In this document: piece by piece, positions 12,251 to 24,317 of the stretch
Position numbering within the stretch: the stretch's first letter is position 1
Layout of the letters: each line of letters opens with the position of its first letter
NCBI GenBank assembly: GCA_001599595.1
Contig: BCHH01000012.1
Span: 946,813 to 1,010,812 of the forward strand
Direction of reading: 5' to 3'
Source: Beverwykella pulmonaria
Taxonomy: Eukaryota; Ascomycota; Dothideomycetes; Pleosporales; Melanommataceae
DNA length: 64,000 nucleotides
The notes under the pieces: model-generated
What the model was told of the DNA's origin: nothing
Seen by the model: only the letters and a program-made list of their open reading frames with translations
Databases searched by the model: none
Program-made: the position numbers and the translations under genes

Positions 12251-13063
12251 AGGTAATTTGGTAGTCCTTTGTAAGCGACTTGCCTTGTTACAAGCCTTTT
12301 ACCTCACAACTTTGAAGGACCTATCTCTCCCCCACCACGGCTTCTCCTTAGGTCCTCTACAGATCTTGTCTTTGACAAGAGGGCCTAAAACATCCTTGAT
12401 TAGTCTTTTTTTGCGCATTGTGCATAGGGAGGCAATGCAGGTCCTTAGCAGTGAGACTGCGTTTAACTGCAGATTAGGTGAGTCACGTGATATAAATTAA
12501 CTTCTTGCCTTTGACTATGCGACTCTACTACTACACCTAGTATTAAATTTCTGTAAGCTGGAGGTGTTTCGCGTACTCTTAGCAAAATAGCTCCAACTTC
12601 GGATGTTTCGCATTGCGGACGAAAAATAAACTTAAACACAGTCTTAGTCATTGACTAGGCTATGGTAGAGCGGTGTCCATAATTTGACCCGCCTTTCGCT
12701 ACACATGTCGCGTTTCCTCAGGATCTTCATAATGGGAGCATGCTTTTTAGTGTACTTTTAAGAGTAGGCCACTTCGAAGTCTGAAATATACATCTGAGCA
12801 TCTCCTTGCTGCCTTGCAATCTTCACACGCAAGGGGATTTCTCGATGATAAGTTGTGTTCAGTATTCAGCTGCGCATATGTAGTCGATACGAATACGAGC
12901 TGTTTATATGAATACGATCCACCCCGTTACATTTTCAACTCCTTAGTTCTACTCTGCAAACAGTCGACTAATGTTTATCTGTTGGAGTTAAAATGAGGTG
13001 AATTGAGCTCTCTGTGTGTCAGAGAAGGTTGGGCGAGAGGACCCCTATATATAGATAGTACAA

Positions 13064-13096
13064 TGGCACGTGATATAGTAATGCACGTGATATAAC
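13064..13096 (+). promoter_or_regulatory. Paired GCACGTGATATA elements
   Basis: The 12-base word GCACGTGATATA occurs twice about 18 bases apart, and a related TCACGTGATATA lies at 12482. These are E-box cores with a shared AT-rich extension. No gene starts nearby, so a regulatory role is speculative. Confidence 0.35.
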
Positions 13097-16000
13097 CGTA
13101 ACATTATCGTATTTCGCGTTCGACGTCTAGCCACAAATGTGGAGTGACAGACTGCAGACCTTGCCGCACCTTGTACAACGAGCTGTTATGTTTACATTAT
13201 TTAGCAGAGTACGTAGCTCCAGACCGTGTCTTATCTTCTCATTCCTGGGTTGGGATTCTTAGACGTTGTGAGACCGTGGGACAGACACGTGATTGAATCA
13301 TGTGATGTCGATAAATCGCTGTTAGTCTGATCCTTCAGGCTTGGCTTTGCCGAGGCTCTCATAACATGCCCAAATGCCTGTAGCGCAAAGTAGCTGCAGA
13401 TTGAAAGATATTAATGAACTTCGAGAAATCATGGTGACGCTCAAGGTTGGAACGTTCCATCTCACGGACGGCCGAACGTGTCGCGGGTGCATGGATGAAG
13501 ACCTCCCCAAGCAAGTGAAGCCAAACTGCAAAAGGATCTTGCAAAGAGCTGAAGCAAGACTGTACCGCTTTCACAAGGAGATAGACAATTCTCTTTTATT
13601 CTTAGTAAAGCAAGTTTGTCCCGATTCTCCATGACTCTTGGTCTGCTGAAGCTGATTAAAAAAAAGTAGAGAACGAGCTGAGCAGTCTCTAACCACACAA
13701 AGAAATTCCGAAAGGGTTCAAGATGTGCTCACAATCTTGATCAGGCGTTAGAGATCCTTTGCAGAGCCTTTCTAAAAGATTCAAAGATGGTTATTTACTA
13801 TAGAACGAGCTAGGAATTTGTAAGCTTAGGACACCATACTGTCCGGTGGTTGTTGCCACTGACTAATTAGTCCGTCATATATTATATCAGCTATACTTAC
13901 TTCACATAGAAGACACATGTTTTCACCTTTCAAGTTCTCCATCAAGTACTAGATACCATATACTTGGACAAGCATCTCTTATGACTGACAAGAATGTGCA
14001 ATCGTATAAGCGCTATGATGTATATTTGCCGGACGCCGGCCTGATAGTACTACTGCTACTAATGAATTTTTTTTTCTTTAGACCCGCTGTGTTGGCAGTG
14101 GAAGCTTTTCGTTTCTTTTCTTTATACTCATCTGTCTAAGGTTCGCTGATCTTTCGACATACTACCTCCGGCATTTCTTAGTCCATGGCATCAACATGGG
14201 CGCATGTCACCTGCCCATAAATAGCGGGGCCGTTGAGTTTTTCAATACAATACTTGCCTTCCGTTACTACAAGCCAATTGTGAAGCTAGGGAACACCAAG
14301 CACAGCGTCATGGAACATGCCATTAATGAGGAAGAGTTTAGGGGAAACGTACAATTTTTGCCGCAGCATTGGCTCAACGGGTATGCAAATGGAGGACCGA
14401 CAGAATTAGGGATTGGAAGGATGGGGAGGGGCCTGGGTACCAGTGAGGAGCATGGCACAAGAGTAATGAATTGGTGCATTTTTCCAATAGCATTAAAAAT
14501 GATGAGGCAATTGACAGATGAGTGAATAGTTTGAAGGAACTTCTAGACGTGTAGGAAAGCAGGGGCGCACATAGGAAGCTTTGAAAGGACGTGGAGTACT
14601 TTTGGGAAAAGTTGTGCTATTGGAGGGTTTTTGGGAGTTGTATAGCCTATTGCATGGATGTATCTGGCATCTTGTAAGAGCAGTCGTGCGGTTTCTTAGG
14701 TCCTTACTATTAGTATAGAATTCAATAATTGAGGCATCTGTAGAGCACCTCTTTCTGAGTTTTACAAGCTCTGGGTTATGTAAAAGCTTGGAGTAGAACG
14801 AAAACGCAGTGTAGCCTGCGTATTTCAAAGATGGTTTAAGTTAAAACTTTTTTCAATTACTTCTTCGTTGTTGAAATGTCAGGCTAGACTTTATCTTCAT
14901 GACCTTATTTACAACATTCTTACTGTATTGCAATAAGTTATCAGGGGTAGCCCCCGGAACAGACCAACTGCGCCACCACAGCCACTTCAGCCTCCGCCAA
15001 GGTTCGGCCCCCAACCTCACTTCACATCGATTAACCCTTTTGACGCGCTCCTCTTCACCACCGGCCATCCTCGTTCGTTCGAAAGAAGCTCTATTTGCGC
15101 AATTAGGCGCCCCGAGTGGCATAGCGACACTCGGCAAACCACGATACCCGCAAGAAACATGACGATGCTCGGAACATTGTTTTAAGGCAATTCCGTCACA
15201 GTCCGTATCATCCCTAAATCTCGATTTCCGAGTCGGACTTGAGGCCTCTTACCCTACAGACCCAATCACGCTTAAAGCCAAGTGTTTCCCTTCTGTTCGC
15301 CCAGATCCCGATAAACAGCAACCCGGCTCGAAGTATCAGGCATACACCGTCGATGTTTGCGCAGGGACATAGGTGGTTGTTTTCTTATTGCGAATTCTCC
15401 TTGGCTGCATCGCTGCTCATTTCAGGACACACTGGATAAATTGACTTGAATCCTGCCTAGTTATAGCCCTTTAGTTCATTGCTACGAGAGAATGAAGAAC
15501 GGATGGCACATTCAGCCTTTTACTGTCATATCATGTGTCCCACGAGGGAGCATGTTTCACTGGAAGCGGTTCGTGGGTAGCGGCACGCAAGTTCATCGAT
15601 AGCTGCCCAGAAATCAACCCACCGCTGAACAATTTTTCATCCACGATTCAATCACAAAATGATTTCAATATCATGTCGGCGAACTACGATATATTAGGAC
15701 TATTCCGAACGTAGCATTTGTGAGCGTATTACACTGCATCCTCGACCTTTTACTACAAAAGCTATGGTCGGTGACAAGGCTGTAATGATTGGTGCGCCTA
15801 ACCCGACTCTTCCAACCCCAATAGCACGAAATCAGATTTTGGGTTAGATGCCTCTCTATTTTAATCCAGGATCTAACCTCTGAGCGCAGATCAGTTGGAC
15901 TATTTCGTAGGTAAATGGTAAACGCCCCAAATCGTACGTTGCTGCATCCTTCCGCCATAAGCATAATTTAACTCTATCCTTCTGCTTACATGATTTCTCT

Positions 16001-16332
16001 TTCTAACGTCTACATTCGCTTGTTCTTACTGCGCTTTTCGACTCCGCCGACCTTGAAATAGAGCAAGGATGTCCATGGGTGCTGGATGCCTTGTTTCCGG
16101 GCCACCACCGACGATCTCCAAGGGCCATGCCAAGATTGAGCCGCATCTCATCTCCGTCGTGGTGACAATGGTCAATTGTATATAGGTTAGTAGTTTCTTC
16201 TAAGTATTTTCTCACCATCACACCAGCTCTCATCCTACTATCACTTCCAACTGTCGCTTTCCAATAGAGTTCCAAACCAAAACTCCCACTTGAGATACCC
16301 ATTCCTTTTTTACTCTTCACTTCGCTTTCACT

Positions 16333-17231
16333 ATGAAGTTCTCAATCTTCGCTCTGGGTGTTATTGGCCCTGCCGCTGTCCTCGCATTCTGCAAAAATGA
16401 CGAATACAATCTCAAATCCCCAAACATCACCAACATACAAGCCCGCCGCAATCTCAACAGCCTAGGAAAACGCGACACCATCTTGGTCAACATGTACACA
16501 CACATCATGACAGCAGCTCCCCCAACCGAAGACTACGGCCCATCTCTCCAAGTGCAGCGTGACCTTATCAACAAGAACTTCGCACCCTGGGGTTTCCAAT
16601 TTGTCGACGTTGGAACAGTGTACTACTTCAACGCAGACTGGGCTGCCAATGCCGACAACATGAGGGCGGAAAAGACGGCTGCGGTTCGCAAGGGAGACTA
16701 TGCAGCTCTCAACATGTACTTGGTCGAGGGCGAACAGGCGGGATTCTGCTTCTTCCCCACTGATCCCGCCGGCGGGCCAGTCGACCAAGCTACACTCGAT
16801 AACGATGGTTGCTTCGTTGGCATCAAGGACGGCCGATCCGCCACCGGTGGAACATTGACGCACGAAAGTAAGTTCACTCCATTCTTGATTCCTAGATCCC
16901 AATCACTAACAAACTTTCTACAGTCGGTCACTGGCTCGGTCTCCCCCACGTCTTCGAAGGCGGATGCGCAGGCACCGACGGGTGCGACGACACCGTTCCC
17001 CAGGCCGAACCCGGCCGCGGCGTGATGACCATCCCCGGCGACTTCAACTCTTGCACAGCAGGAGCTAAGGAGTCATGCACGCCCGGCATCAAGGATAACG
17101 TGAAAAACTTTATGGACTACACTGACTGCTCCTCTGAGTTCACGCCATGCCAGGGCGGCCGCATGATGGAGGCGTGGAGCTGGCGCGCTGGGCGCGCTCT
17201 CGCCCCAGGTGTCAACACCAAACTGCCGTAG
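16333..17231 (+). CDS. Secreted metalloprotease, M43 (pappalysin/cytophagalysin-like) family
   Basis: Exons 16333-16867 and 16924-17231 encode 280 aa. The 56-nt intron (GTAAGT, CACTAAC branch, ACAG) interrupts the zinc site. Splicing creates HEIGHWLGLPH at residues 177-187, the HExxHxxGxxH motif of metzincin-type zinc proteases. The family's downstream Met-turn follows (NFMDYTDCS, near residue 240). Residues 1-19 form a signal peptide (MKFSIFALGVIGPAAVLAF). A propeptide-like segment runs up to LGKRDT near residue 48, where a Kex2-type KR site could be cut. Several Cys residues fit disulfides in a secreted enzyme. M43 enzymes of fungi act on extracellular proteins; the exact substrate is unknown. 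Confidence 0.93.
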
Positions 17232-18060
17232 ATTTGAGAATGTGTACGAAGTCCGCGGTGTTTGTTGGTACCTGCATTGTGAAGGATTTTAGGGCGTCCC
17301 TCGCGTAAGCGAAGATTCCAGCTTTGTTCATGGGTTAGCGACTGGGTTTTGGGTTTACAGGGATATGGTTTTGGGGCTATTCATTTCTCACAACATTTTT
17401 TTAGGCTGGGTTTGGAAAAAGGTTGATCAGATTTTTTTCCATGCGCCTGTTGGTGCGGGTTGGTTCTCTTTTTCGATTCTGGGTACCAATTTTATAGACA
17501 ATTAGGGTTTAGGTCCAGACAAGGGTATTATTTTGCATAGCGATCTTCTTTCAACGAACCTAGCATTGTTCTTTGTATTCATTTTTATTGTTTTCGTTTG
17601 CTCCTCTAATCCATTTCGACTTGAGCTATTCTTGAACCGCAAGTTCTACTCATCCCATCGCGTTTTAAGCCGTCAGCCTTTCATACTAGCCGTTTCTGCG
17701 TGACCAGTATCTTGTTCATTTAAAACACCTTAAGCAATAAATTCATCTCTGTATCCCCAGCACAATCATTCGTTTTAGATTTGGATGCACGTGTAGAACC
17801 TCGTCAATTATTTTTTATTGGTAGTCTTTTGCAATGTCCACTTATAGGCGAGTACTGCATATTCTTTCGCCCGAGGAGAATACGAAGAATGTGAAGCAGA
17901 TTTATACAGAGGGTAAGAAGATTAGTGTTGCCCTACGAAAACTTACATCGGCTCGCATGCCTTTAACAGCATCGTAGAGATACTTCTAGAAGCATTTACG
18001 TTGTTTTCCATAGATGGAGAACTAGGAGTAAATAAATAGAGTATCTCACGTATCTCACAT
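17232..18060. other. Intergenic region between convergent genes
   Basis: Contains the 3' ends of the protease gene and of the MDR oxidoreductase gene. T-rich stretches are consistent with untranslated ends. No gene is seen. Confidence 0.5.
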
Positions 18061-19263
18061 CTATAAAGCAATGACAATCTTCCCAAAGCTAATCCCCTTC
18101 TTCAATGTACTGACCCCCTCCTGAATCTTCTCCAAACCCCCTTCAATGACAGTTGGTTCCGGCTTAGCCTTAAACGTTCCTTGCTCCAAAGCCTCCGGCA
18201 CCCACTTCGCCCATACGGCCTCGCCCACATATCGATCTCCAAGCGCGACACTGGGCGCAAACACAGAACTCCCCTCGATACCTTTGGGTAAACCCTCGGC
18301 ATTTGGCATCACGGAGCCATACTTTCCGCCCAGCTTTTCGAATACAGGTGTCCAAGCGGCCACTGCGTCGGAAGTGCCAATGCAGTCGCATACGCCCGCG
18401 AACTCAGTACCTTCGAGGGCAGATACGATATCCTGAGCCACGGTGGAGCTACTGTAGTCGAACACTTCACTGGCACCGAGGTCTTTTACGTTCTGCAGGT
18501 TACGCTTCGAAGCCACAGATATGACTTTTACGCCTGCGCCGACAGCGAGCTGGATAGCGGTCGCGCCGACAGAACTTGAGCCGCCCCATACCAGTACAGA
18601 TTTCTTTGTCTGAGCTGGGGATGTGGAGGACGGGAGGGGTAGGGCCAGCGTCTCTTTCTTGAAGAGGCAAGCTGAGGCCGTAGAGATTGAGAGGGGTAGA
18701 ACGGCGGCGGAGGTGTAGGACAGCGATGAGGGGATTTTGGACACGGCGAGCGCGTTGCAGCGCGTGTAGCGCTGGAAGCCACCATCTTGGGGGTCGTTTG
18801 TTACCAGAGAGAAGGCATGACTGGGCGGGGTGTTAGTATTGACTTGGGAGCATTGGAGTTAGGAGGAGTATTTACCCCATAACCCGGTCCCCTTTCTTGA
18901 ACTGCGTGACGCCCTGTCCGACTTCGTAGATCTCACCGGCGACATCCGTGCCAAGCACGTTGGGATATTTCTGGAGGAAGATACCTGTTTGAAAGTTTGA
19001 ATTAGTACTCCATCACCTCGTCGATTCATCGAATTATTTCGGGATTGGGGATCCGTACCATATTCTTGAATTTTCCCTACTTTTTATCAATGTCTGATTC
19101 TTTGGACTGAAAATGAAGGTAACGACTTACAGTCCACGGGATTGACGGCAACAGCGTGGTTCTTAATCACAACCTGGTTGGGTCCAGCGGTAGGCATTTC
19201 CGAGTCGCGAACCTCCAAAGGTGTAGCCTTTGGGGCTGTAATGAAGGCTGCTTTATTGCTCAT
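18061..19263 (-). CDS. MDR-superfamily oxidoreductase (zinc-binding dehydrogenase / enoyl-reductase-like)
   Basis: Four exons on the minus strand: 19263-19131, 19076-19059, 18984-18876, 18820-18061; 339 aa. Exon 2 is only 18 nt (encoding KIQEY), supported by in-phase joins that restore NPVDWKIQEYG and then QKYPNVLGTDVAGEI. The N-terminal GroES-like half has VLGTDVAGEIYEVGQGV and FKKGDRVMG. The Rossmann half has SVLVWGGSSSVGATAIQLA, the NAD(P) site of the group. The structural and catalytic zinc Cys clusters of true alcohol dehydrogenases are absent, so a zinc-free reductase related to quinone or trans-acting enoyl reductases is more likely. Length fits this class. No neighbouring biosynthetic genes suggest a substrate. 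Introns are 54, 74 and 55 nt. Confidence 0.92.
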
Positions 19264-19875
19264 GGTGACGGAAAGAGAAGGCGTGCTAATTGAGTACAAA
19301 TGTAATCACCCAGTGCTCTAATGTCGTAATTGGGATTTGGAAGCTTGATACTGAGTATTTAAAGAAGGTAGAATGCTCTAGCTCTTAAGTATGTATTTGT
19401 TCCCTGCCAAGAGCTGCGGATAGTTATCCGTCTTTTGATTAGGAATAGGAATGCACGCCTGAAGTATATTTGTAAACACGTGAAGCTTTAAGGTTCGCAG
19501 AGATGATTAATAACATCAATGATTATGCAATGGAGATAACGCGGATCTTGTTCGGTGCTAACCATGAAATCTTCAATTTCATGTTATACAAGGGTCAATA
19601 GGACGAAAAGAAGTGTTGAAGCCCGTTGGATACAAGGACTCCCTGGGTCATGGCAGCGAAGAAGTGAACGCAATACGAAGTGCATTAGTAATGAGGTGTT
19701 TAGTAAGTTACTCACGGAGGAATAACCTCGCTAGAATACTTTATTTGGAGAATTGGGGATAGTGGAAGAAAGTATAATGTATCGCTTAGAACACGACAAG
19801 CTGCGAGTACGATTGAAGTTATTATTGTACAGTGTGTCTACAGAACGCTATCTAAGCGATGTCCATTTCGTACAT
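19264..19875. other. Intergenic region upstream of the MDR gene and 3' of mL46
   Basis: No ORF of note. It should contain the promoter of the MDR oxidoreductase gene; one CACGTG lies near 19480. Confidence 0.5.
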
Positions 19876-21054
19876 TTACCGATCAGCCAACATGTTCTTC
19901 ACTGCTCTCCAGTAATCCTTTCGGACTTCCTTCTCAATCTCTTCTCTTGTCAGCCACTTAAAGTCCTCCAGACCAAGCTTGTTCTCTTTTAGGTTCGCCT
20001 GTCCAGCCATGATGCGAGCTTTCATGAAGAAAGTCTTGTAGCCGAGCTCGTTGGGATTGGGTGAGGCTTCAAGGACCTTTTGCGGGAAGTCGTATTGGTG
20101 GTGGCCGATGGGGACCCGACCGACAACCCATGTGTTCATGTTGATGCCACCGGACTGGACAATGATGCGCTCTGCTGCCTGTAATATGTTAGTTCTACGT
20201 TGTATACCAGTAATGAGAGGCGAAGACATACAGTGTGCAGACTCTCCCGAGTCATCTTGTCCTGTGGGAACATCCACTGTCCGCTCTTGTCTTTCACAAC
20301 TAAATATAGCGTCCTCTGCAGCTGGCGATTCAGACTCTTCAAGTCGCCTTTCAAGTCCGCCTCGGTGATTCTTGGCATTGGCCGCTCAAACGTCTCGTGC
20401 TCTACAACCTTTCCTCCTACCGTCGTGGGCGCAACGGCCTTTTCATCTTTCTCGCCGCCTTCATTTTTGCGCTCGACTTCAGTCTCGACCTCCTTCCCTG
20501 TCTGCTCAGCATCTTCCAGTAACCTCTCTACCTGCCATTGGACATCGCTCTCCGGTGCTCCAATTAGCGCCTCGTCATTCCACGCCTCATCCCCATAACC
20601 CTTGTACCGTCCAATATCTCGAGCGGGTGTCAGCCGCTGCCTTAGCTTCCTTTTCCATTCTATGTCTGCAGGTGTATTCTTCTTGATGTAAAAGTATCGT
20701 GTGAATGGGAGTGCGAGACGCTCATTGAGACGGCGTTGGTAGAGGAAGAAGGCTGATTCGAAAGGATGTAGGTCGCGCGTTATTAGAGGTGGGCGTGAAA
20801 GTACGACGCCGGCATTGACGGTATATGAGGTCTGTGGAGATGCCGAGGCCACGGCATGGATATGTTGGAGGGGTTGGTTGTCTATTTGAACTGCTGCGGC
20901 GGCGGTGGAGTAGGTGTTGCGGGAGAGGGTGTCTCTACACGGGCGGCAGACGTATTGGCCTTCGCTCGTCAACAACAATTCTTGAAAAGGTCCAATTAGA
21001 AGACTCACCCGCCCTTGAGGCCAGTCGCCTTGTGGTTTGCTGCCCTGCATTCAT
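19876..21054 (-). CDS. MRPL17: Mitochondrial large-subunit ribosomal protein mL46 (yeast MRPL17)
   Basis: Exons on the minus strand: 21054-21009, 20959-20232, 20178-19876; 358 aa. The start at 21054 gives a basic, Arg/Ser-rich leader (MNAGQQTTRRLASRAG) typical of a mitochondrial presequence. The spliced first two exons place CRPCRDTLSRNTYSTA after it. The middle carries ITRDLHPFESAFFLYQRRLNERLALPFTRYFYIKK, and the C-terminal half is the Nudix-like fold (VVKDKSGQWMFPQDKM, then AAERIIVQSGG, VVGRVPIGHH and YKTFFMKARIMAGQ). This order is diagnostic of mL46 in fungal mitoribosomes. An acidic, Lys-rich insert around residues 175-210 is presumably disordered. Introns of 49 and 53 nt. Confidence 0.93.
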
Positions 21055-21910
21055 GTCGTATTAGTACTTGCGTTGTCGTATGCATCAACATGCTCTGGTT
21101 GAAAAGATTCGGAAATCGTCCGGCGGGAGTGGATTCGGCTTAGCGCGCCAAGGTACTGATCAAGCGCATATAAAACTCATCGCGAACCTCACACATCACC
21201 AAATTATGGCCCTTCCTTATCCCCAACCTCCCTAAATACTCGATGCGATGGTTGGTCATTATTGAGGCCTAGAGGAAATTATGAGCAGTCTTTTTCGCTA
21301 GCGGTACCTTCATCATTCCAAGGTGTACGGCTAGATAGATTTTGCCCACATGCACTTAAGCTTGTAGTTTTCGTGTGCCGACTAGAGTCGACGGTATTGG
21401 AAGTTCTAGTACTATGCCACGCGCTTTTGTTTATATGTAAGATGCTGTGTACTGGGAGTAGACACCCACCCAATTTTCTGCCGGTGTATAGGAGCCATTC
21501 CTGAGGCCTGCGGGTGTGTTCCCATTTTTGAGCTCTTGACCAGCACATTAGAGATACAATGTAAAAGCTCTTCTAGCAGATACGATGGTACATAGCGGAG
21601 CTATATTGACACTTCTGCCTTTTGACTACGATTCATTCCCTATTTCGTTAGATGCCTGAACTGTTCGCACCGAAGTGGCCATGCGTAGTAAACGATGAAA
21701 AGTAGAGAATGAATACATCTGCACTGAACCAGTTGATGATGGAATTAAAAGCGTCCAGCCGATTGTATTCCACACCCTGAATCGCGTTCTGGTACTGCTA
21801 CTGATCGGCGTCGACTTTCGCCGACGCCAAGCCAAATTTACGCGTTGAACTTGGGAAGTTTTGAAGAAAGCTTGCAGGCACCACAAAACACATACCCCAC
21901 CTCCGCCAAC
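21055..21910. other. Divergent intergenic region between mL46 and CCT8
   Basis: 856 bp holding both promoters. The ORFs at 21262-21548 on both strands are shadows without similarity to anything. No distinctive element was seen. Confidence 0.5.
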
Positions 21911-23690
21911 ATGTCTCTCTCAATACCCAACGCACCAAATTCCGGCCTCTTCAAACAAGGCTATCAACAGTACGCAAGAGTTCTACTTTCAGAGTGTACA
22001 TGCAAGCAGTTAACCAACTTACAACAGCTACGACTCCGAGGATGGCGCCGTACTTCGTAACATCGATGCCTGCCGCACAATCGCCCAGACTGTCCAGACC
22101 TCCCTCGGGCCCTATGGACGTAACAAGATTGTCATAAACCATCTCCAGAAAATGATCCTGACTTCAGACGCCGCCACAATACTACGAGAGTTAGAAGTTG
22201 TGCACCCCGCGGCGAAGCTGCTCGTTATGGCCAGCCAGCAACAAGAGGCGGAGATGGGCGATGCAACTAACTTGGTCATTGTATTGGCAGGCGAGCTGTT
22301 GAAGAAAGCAGAGCAGTTGCTGAGAATGGGGCTCAAGACGAGTGACATTGTGTTGGGGTATGAGAAGGCACAGAACGCGGCGTTGAAGTTTCTAGAGGGT
22401 ATGTGGCAGTGTAATTTTCGGCTGAGAATTGGGATACTAACACTATACACAGAACTGGTAGTCGACAAGGTCGAGGACATTAGGTCACAAGAGGAACTCA
22501 GCAAAGCGATCCGCACCGTCGTAGCTGCGAAGCAGTCCGGCAACGAAGACTTCCTCGCCGATCTGGTCGCCGAAGCTGTGCTGGCCGTTCTCCCCAAGAA
22601 CCCGGAAAACTTCAACGTAGACAACATCCGCGTCGTCAAGATCATGGGCGGCAGCCTAGAGCAGAGCAAGGTTGTCAAGGGTATGGTCTTTGCGCGGGAA
22701 CCCGAGGGCACAATCAAGAAGGTGCAGAAGGCAAAGGTCGGCGTCTTCTCATGTCCAGTGGATATTAGCCAGACGGAGACGAAAGGAACGGTCCTACTGC
22801 ACAATGCGAAGGAGATGATGGATTTCACCAAGGGCGAGGAACATCAGATTGAGAACATCATCAAAGAGCTCCACGACTCTGGCCTCCGTGTCGTTGTCGC
22901 CGGATCCACTCTCGGAGAGCTCGCACTGCACTACCTCAACCGCTACAATATCCTCGTCATCAAGGTCCTTTCCAAATTCGAACTCCGCCGATTATGCCGT
23001 GTGGTTGGTGCCACACCACTCGCCCGTCTCGGTGCGCCCATGCCCGACGAAATGGGTAGCATCGATATTGTCGAGACCCTAGAGATTGGCGGCGACCGCG
23101 TGACCGTCTTCAGGCAAGAGAACGAACAGACACGAACTGCGACACTCGTGCTCCGAGGAGCCACGCAGAACCACCTGGACGACGTTGAGCGTGCTATCGA
23201 TGATGGCGTCAATGTTGTCAAAGCCATTACTCGTGACCCGCGACTTGTCCCGGGAGCCGGAGCGACAGAAATGCAGCTTATCGAACGCCTTACTACCCTT
23301 GCAGACAAGACCCCCGGCCTCTCCCAATACTCTATCAGGAAATACGGTGAGGCATTCGAAGTCATCCCGCGCACGCTGGCCGAGAGCGCTGGCCTAGACG
23401 CTACCGAAGTGCTGAGTAAATTGTACACAGCCCACGCCGCACAAAAAGGCCGTAGCGACGACGAGTGGACAGTGGGCGTGGACATTGAGAACGAGGACGG
23501 CACCGGCACGCTCGATGCTAAGGATGAGGGCATTCTGGATCTCTGGGTCTCGAAAAGCTGGGCTATCAAGCTGGCGACTGAAGCTGCAAGGACGGTGTTG
23601 AGCGTTGATCAGATTATTGTCGCGAGGCAGGCTGGTGGTCCGAAGATGCCTGGAAAGGCACAGCAGGGCAACTGGGATAATGATGATTAG
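21911..23690 (+). CDS. CCT8: T-complex protein 1 subunit theta (CCT8), cytosolic chaperonin
   Basis: Exons 21911-21969, 22028-22398 and 22453-23690 encode 555 aa, the normal length for CCT8. CCT/TRiC is the eukaryotic group II chaperonin that folds actin, tubulin and other proteins in the cytosol. Visible features: LFKQGYQHYDSEDGAVLRNIDACR at the N-terminus across intron 1, the nucleotide-binding segments SLGPYGRNK and TSDAATILRELEVVHPAAK, MGDATNLVIVLAG, then the apical domain, and VPGAGATEMQLI with the C-terminal RQAGGPKMP. The ATP-loop GDGT(T/N) of most CCT subunits reads GDATN here. Introns are 58 and 54 nt. The ATG at 21911 is preferred over an upstream in-frame ATG because it gives the conserved short N-terminus. 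Confidence 0.97.
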
Positions 23691-24317
23691 ATGGAGGAGA
23701 TGGACGGCCGGTGTATAAAAAACTGAATACCATAGACAGAATCATATCACAGGTTCGAACGCTCTGATACAATTTTCCTGGCTCGCGGACTCGCCGCTGC
23801 GTGAGTCCTTCCAGTAATTCTCACATAAATCGAGCAAGCACCAACACAGGTAATTCTGGGAAGGGGCACAGAGGATCACGCTCGCTTTGCAAAGTCCTTC
23901 TGTATCTGCCTGAGGGGATTTGGCAAGACTAGCTAGATCGTTTTGACCTCTTCCTAGACATACCGGAGTAATAACTCATCACAATGAGGGAAGTGAAGAT
24001 TCTTGTAATGGTGTCTTGTTTGCATTCTTGCTATGGTATGATGTGACTTTTGTTACACACTCAATGAGACGTTTCGGTCTGCCATGACTCCGAGTCCGCG
24101 CCGGTATGATGTCTGTATGTTGTGATGTACAAGGGGCTTCTGGGTATCAAACTGCCCAACCCTTTCCCAATTTTTTACACTTCTGGATGGATGATATGAA
24201 TGCAACATGGTGCACACTCTCTCCCCATATCGGATTCTACCCCAAGCCAAGCCCCAAGCCTCCAAAGCGGCGCCAAAGAAAAGCCGTCGAAGGCGATAGT
24301 CGATACATCTCGGTCCC
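23691..24317. other. Intergenic region between convergent CCT8 and ISY1
   Basis: Presumed 3' untranslated sequence of both genes. A GGTTCGAAC word near 23752 resembles a tRNA T-loop, but no cloverleaf can be folded around it. Confidence 0.5.

Larger units (their letters stand above)
11404..16332. other. 4.9-kb gene-poor region
   Basis: Apart from a possible 5' exon of the membrane-protein gene near 11512, no ORF is convincing. The best (14196-14525 plus, 109 aa; 14899-15162 plus, 87 aa) match no family I know. The region contains the 12140-12250 inverted repeat and CACGTGAT words at 12483, 13066, 13084 and 13286. No transposase-like sequence was seen. The stretch from 16170 onward is the likely promoter and leader of the protease gene. 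Confidence 0.5.

Noticed and set aside
14196..14525. 109-aa plus-strand ORF in the gene-poor region
   Set aside because: Matches no family, has no adjoining exons, and base composition is like its surroundings.
23745..23830. GGTTCGAAC word resembling a tRNA T-arm
   Set aside because: No matching acceptor stem, D-arm or anticodon arm could be folded around it.
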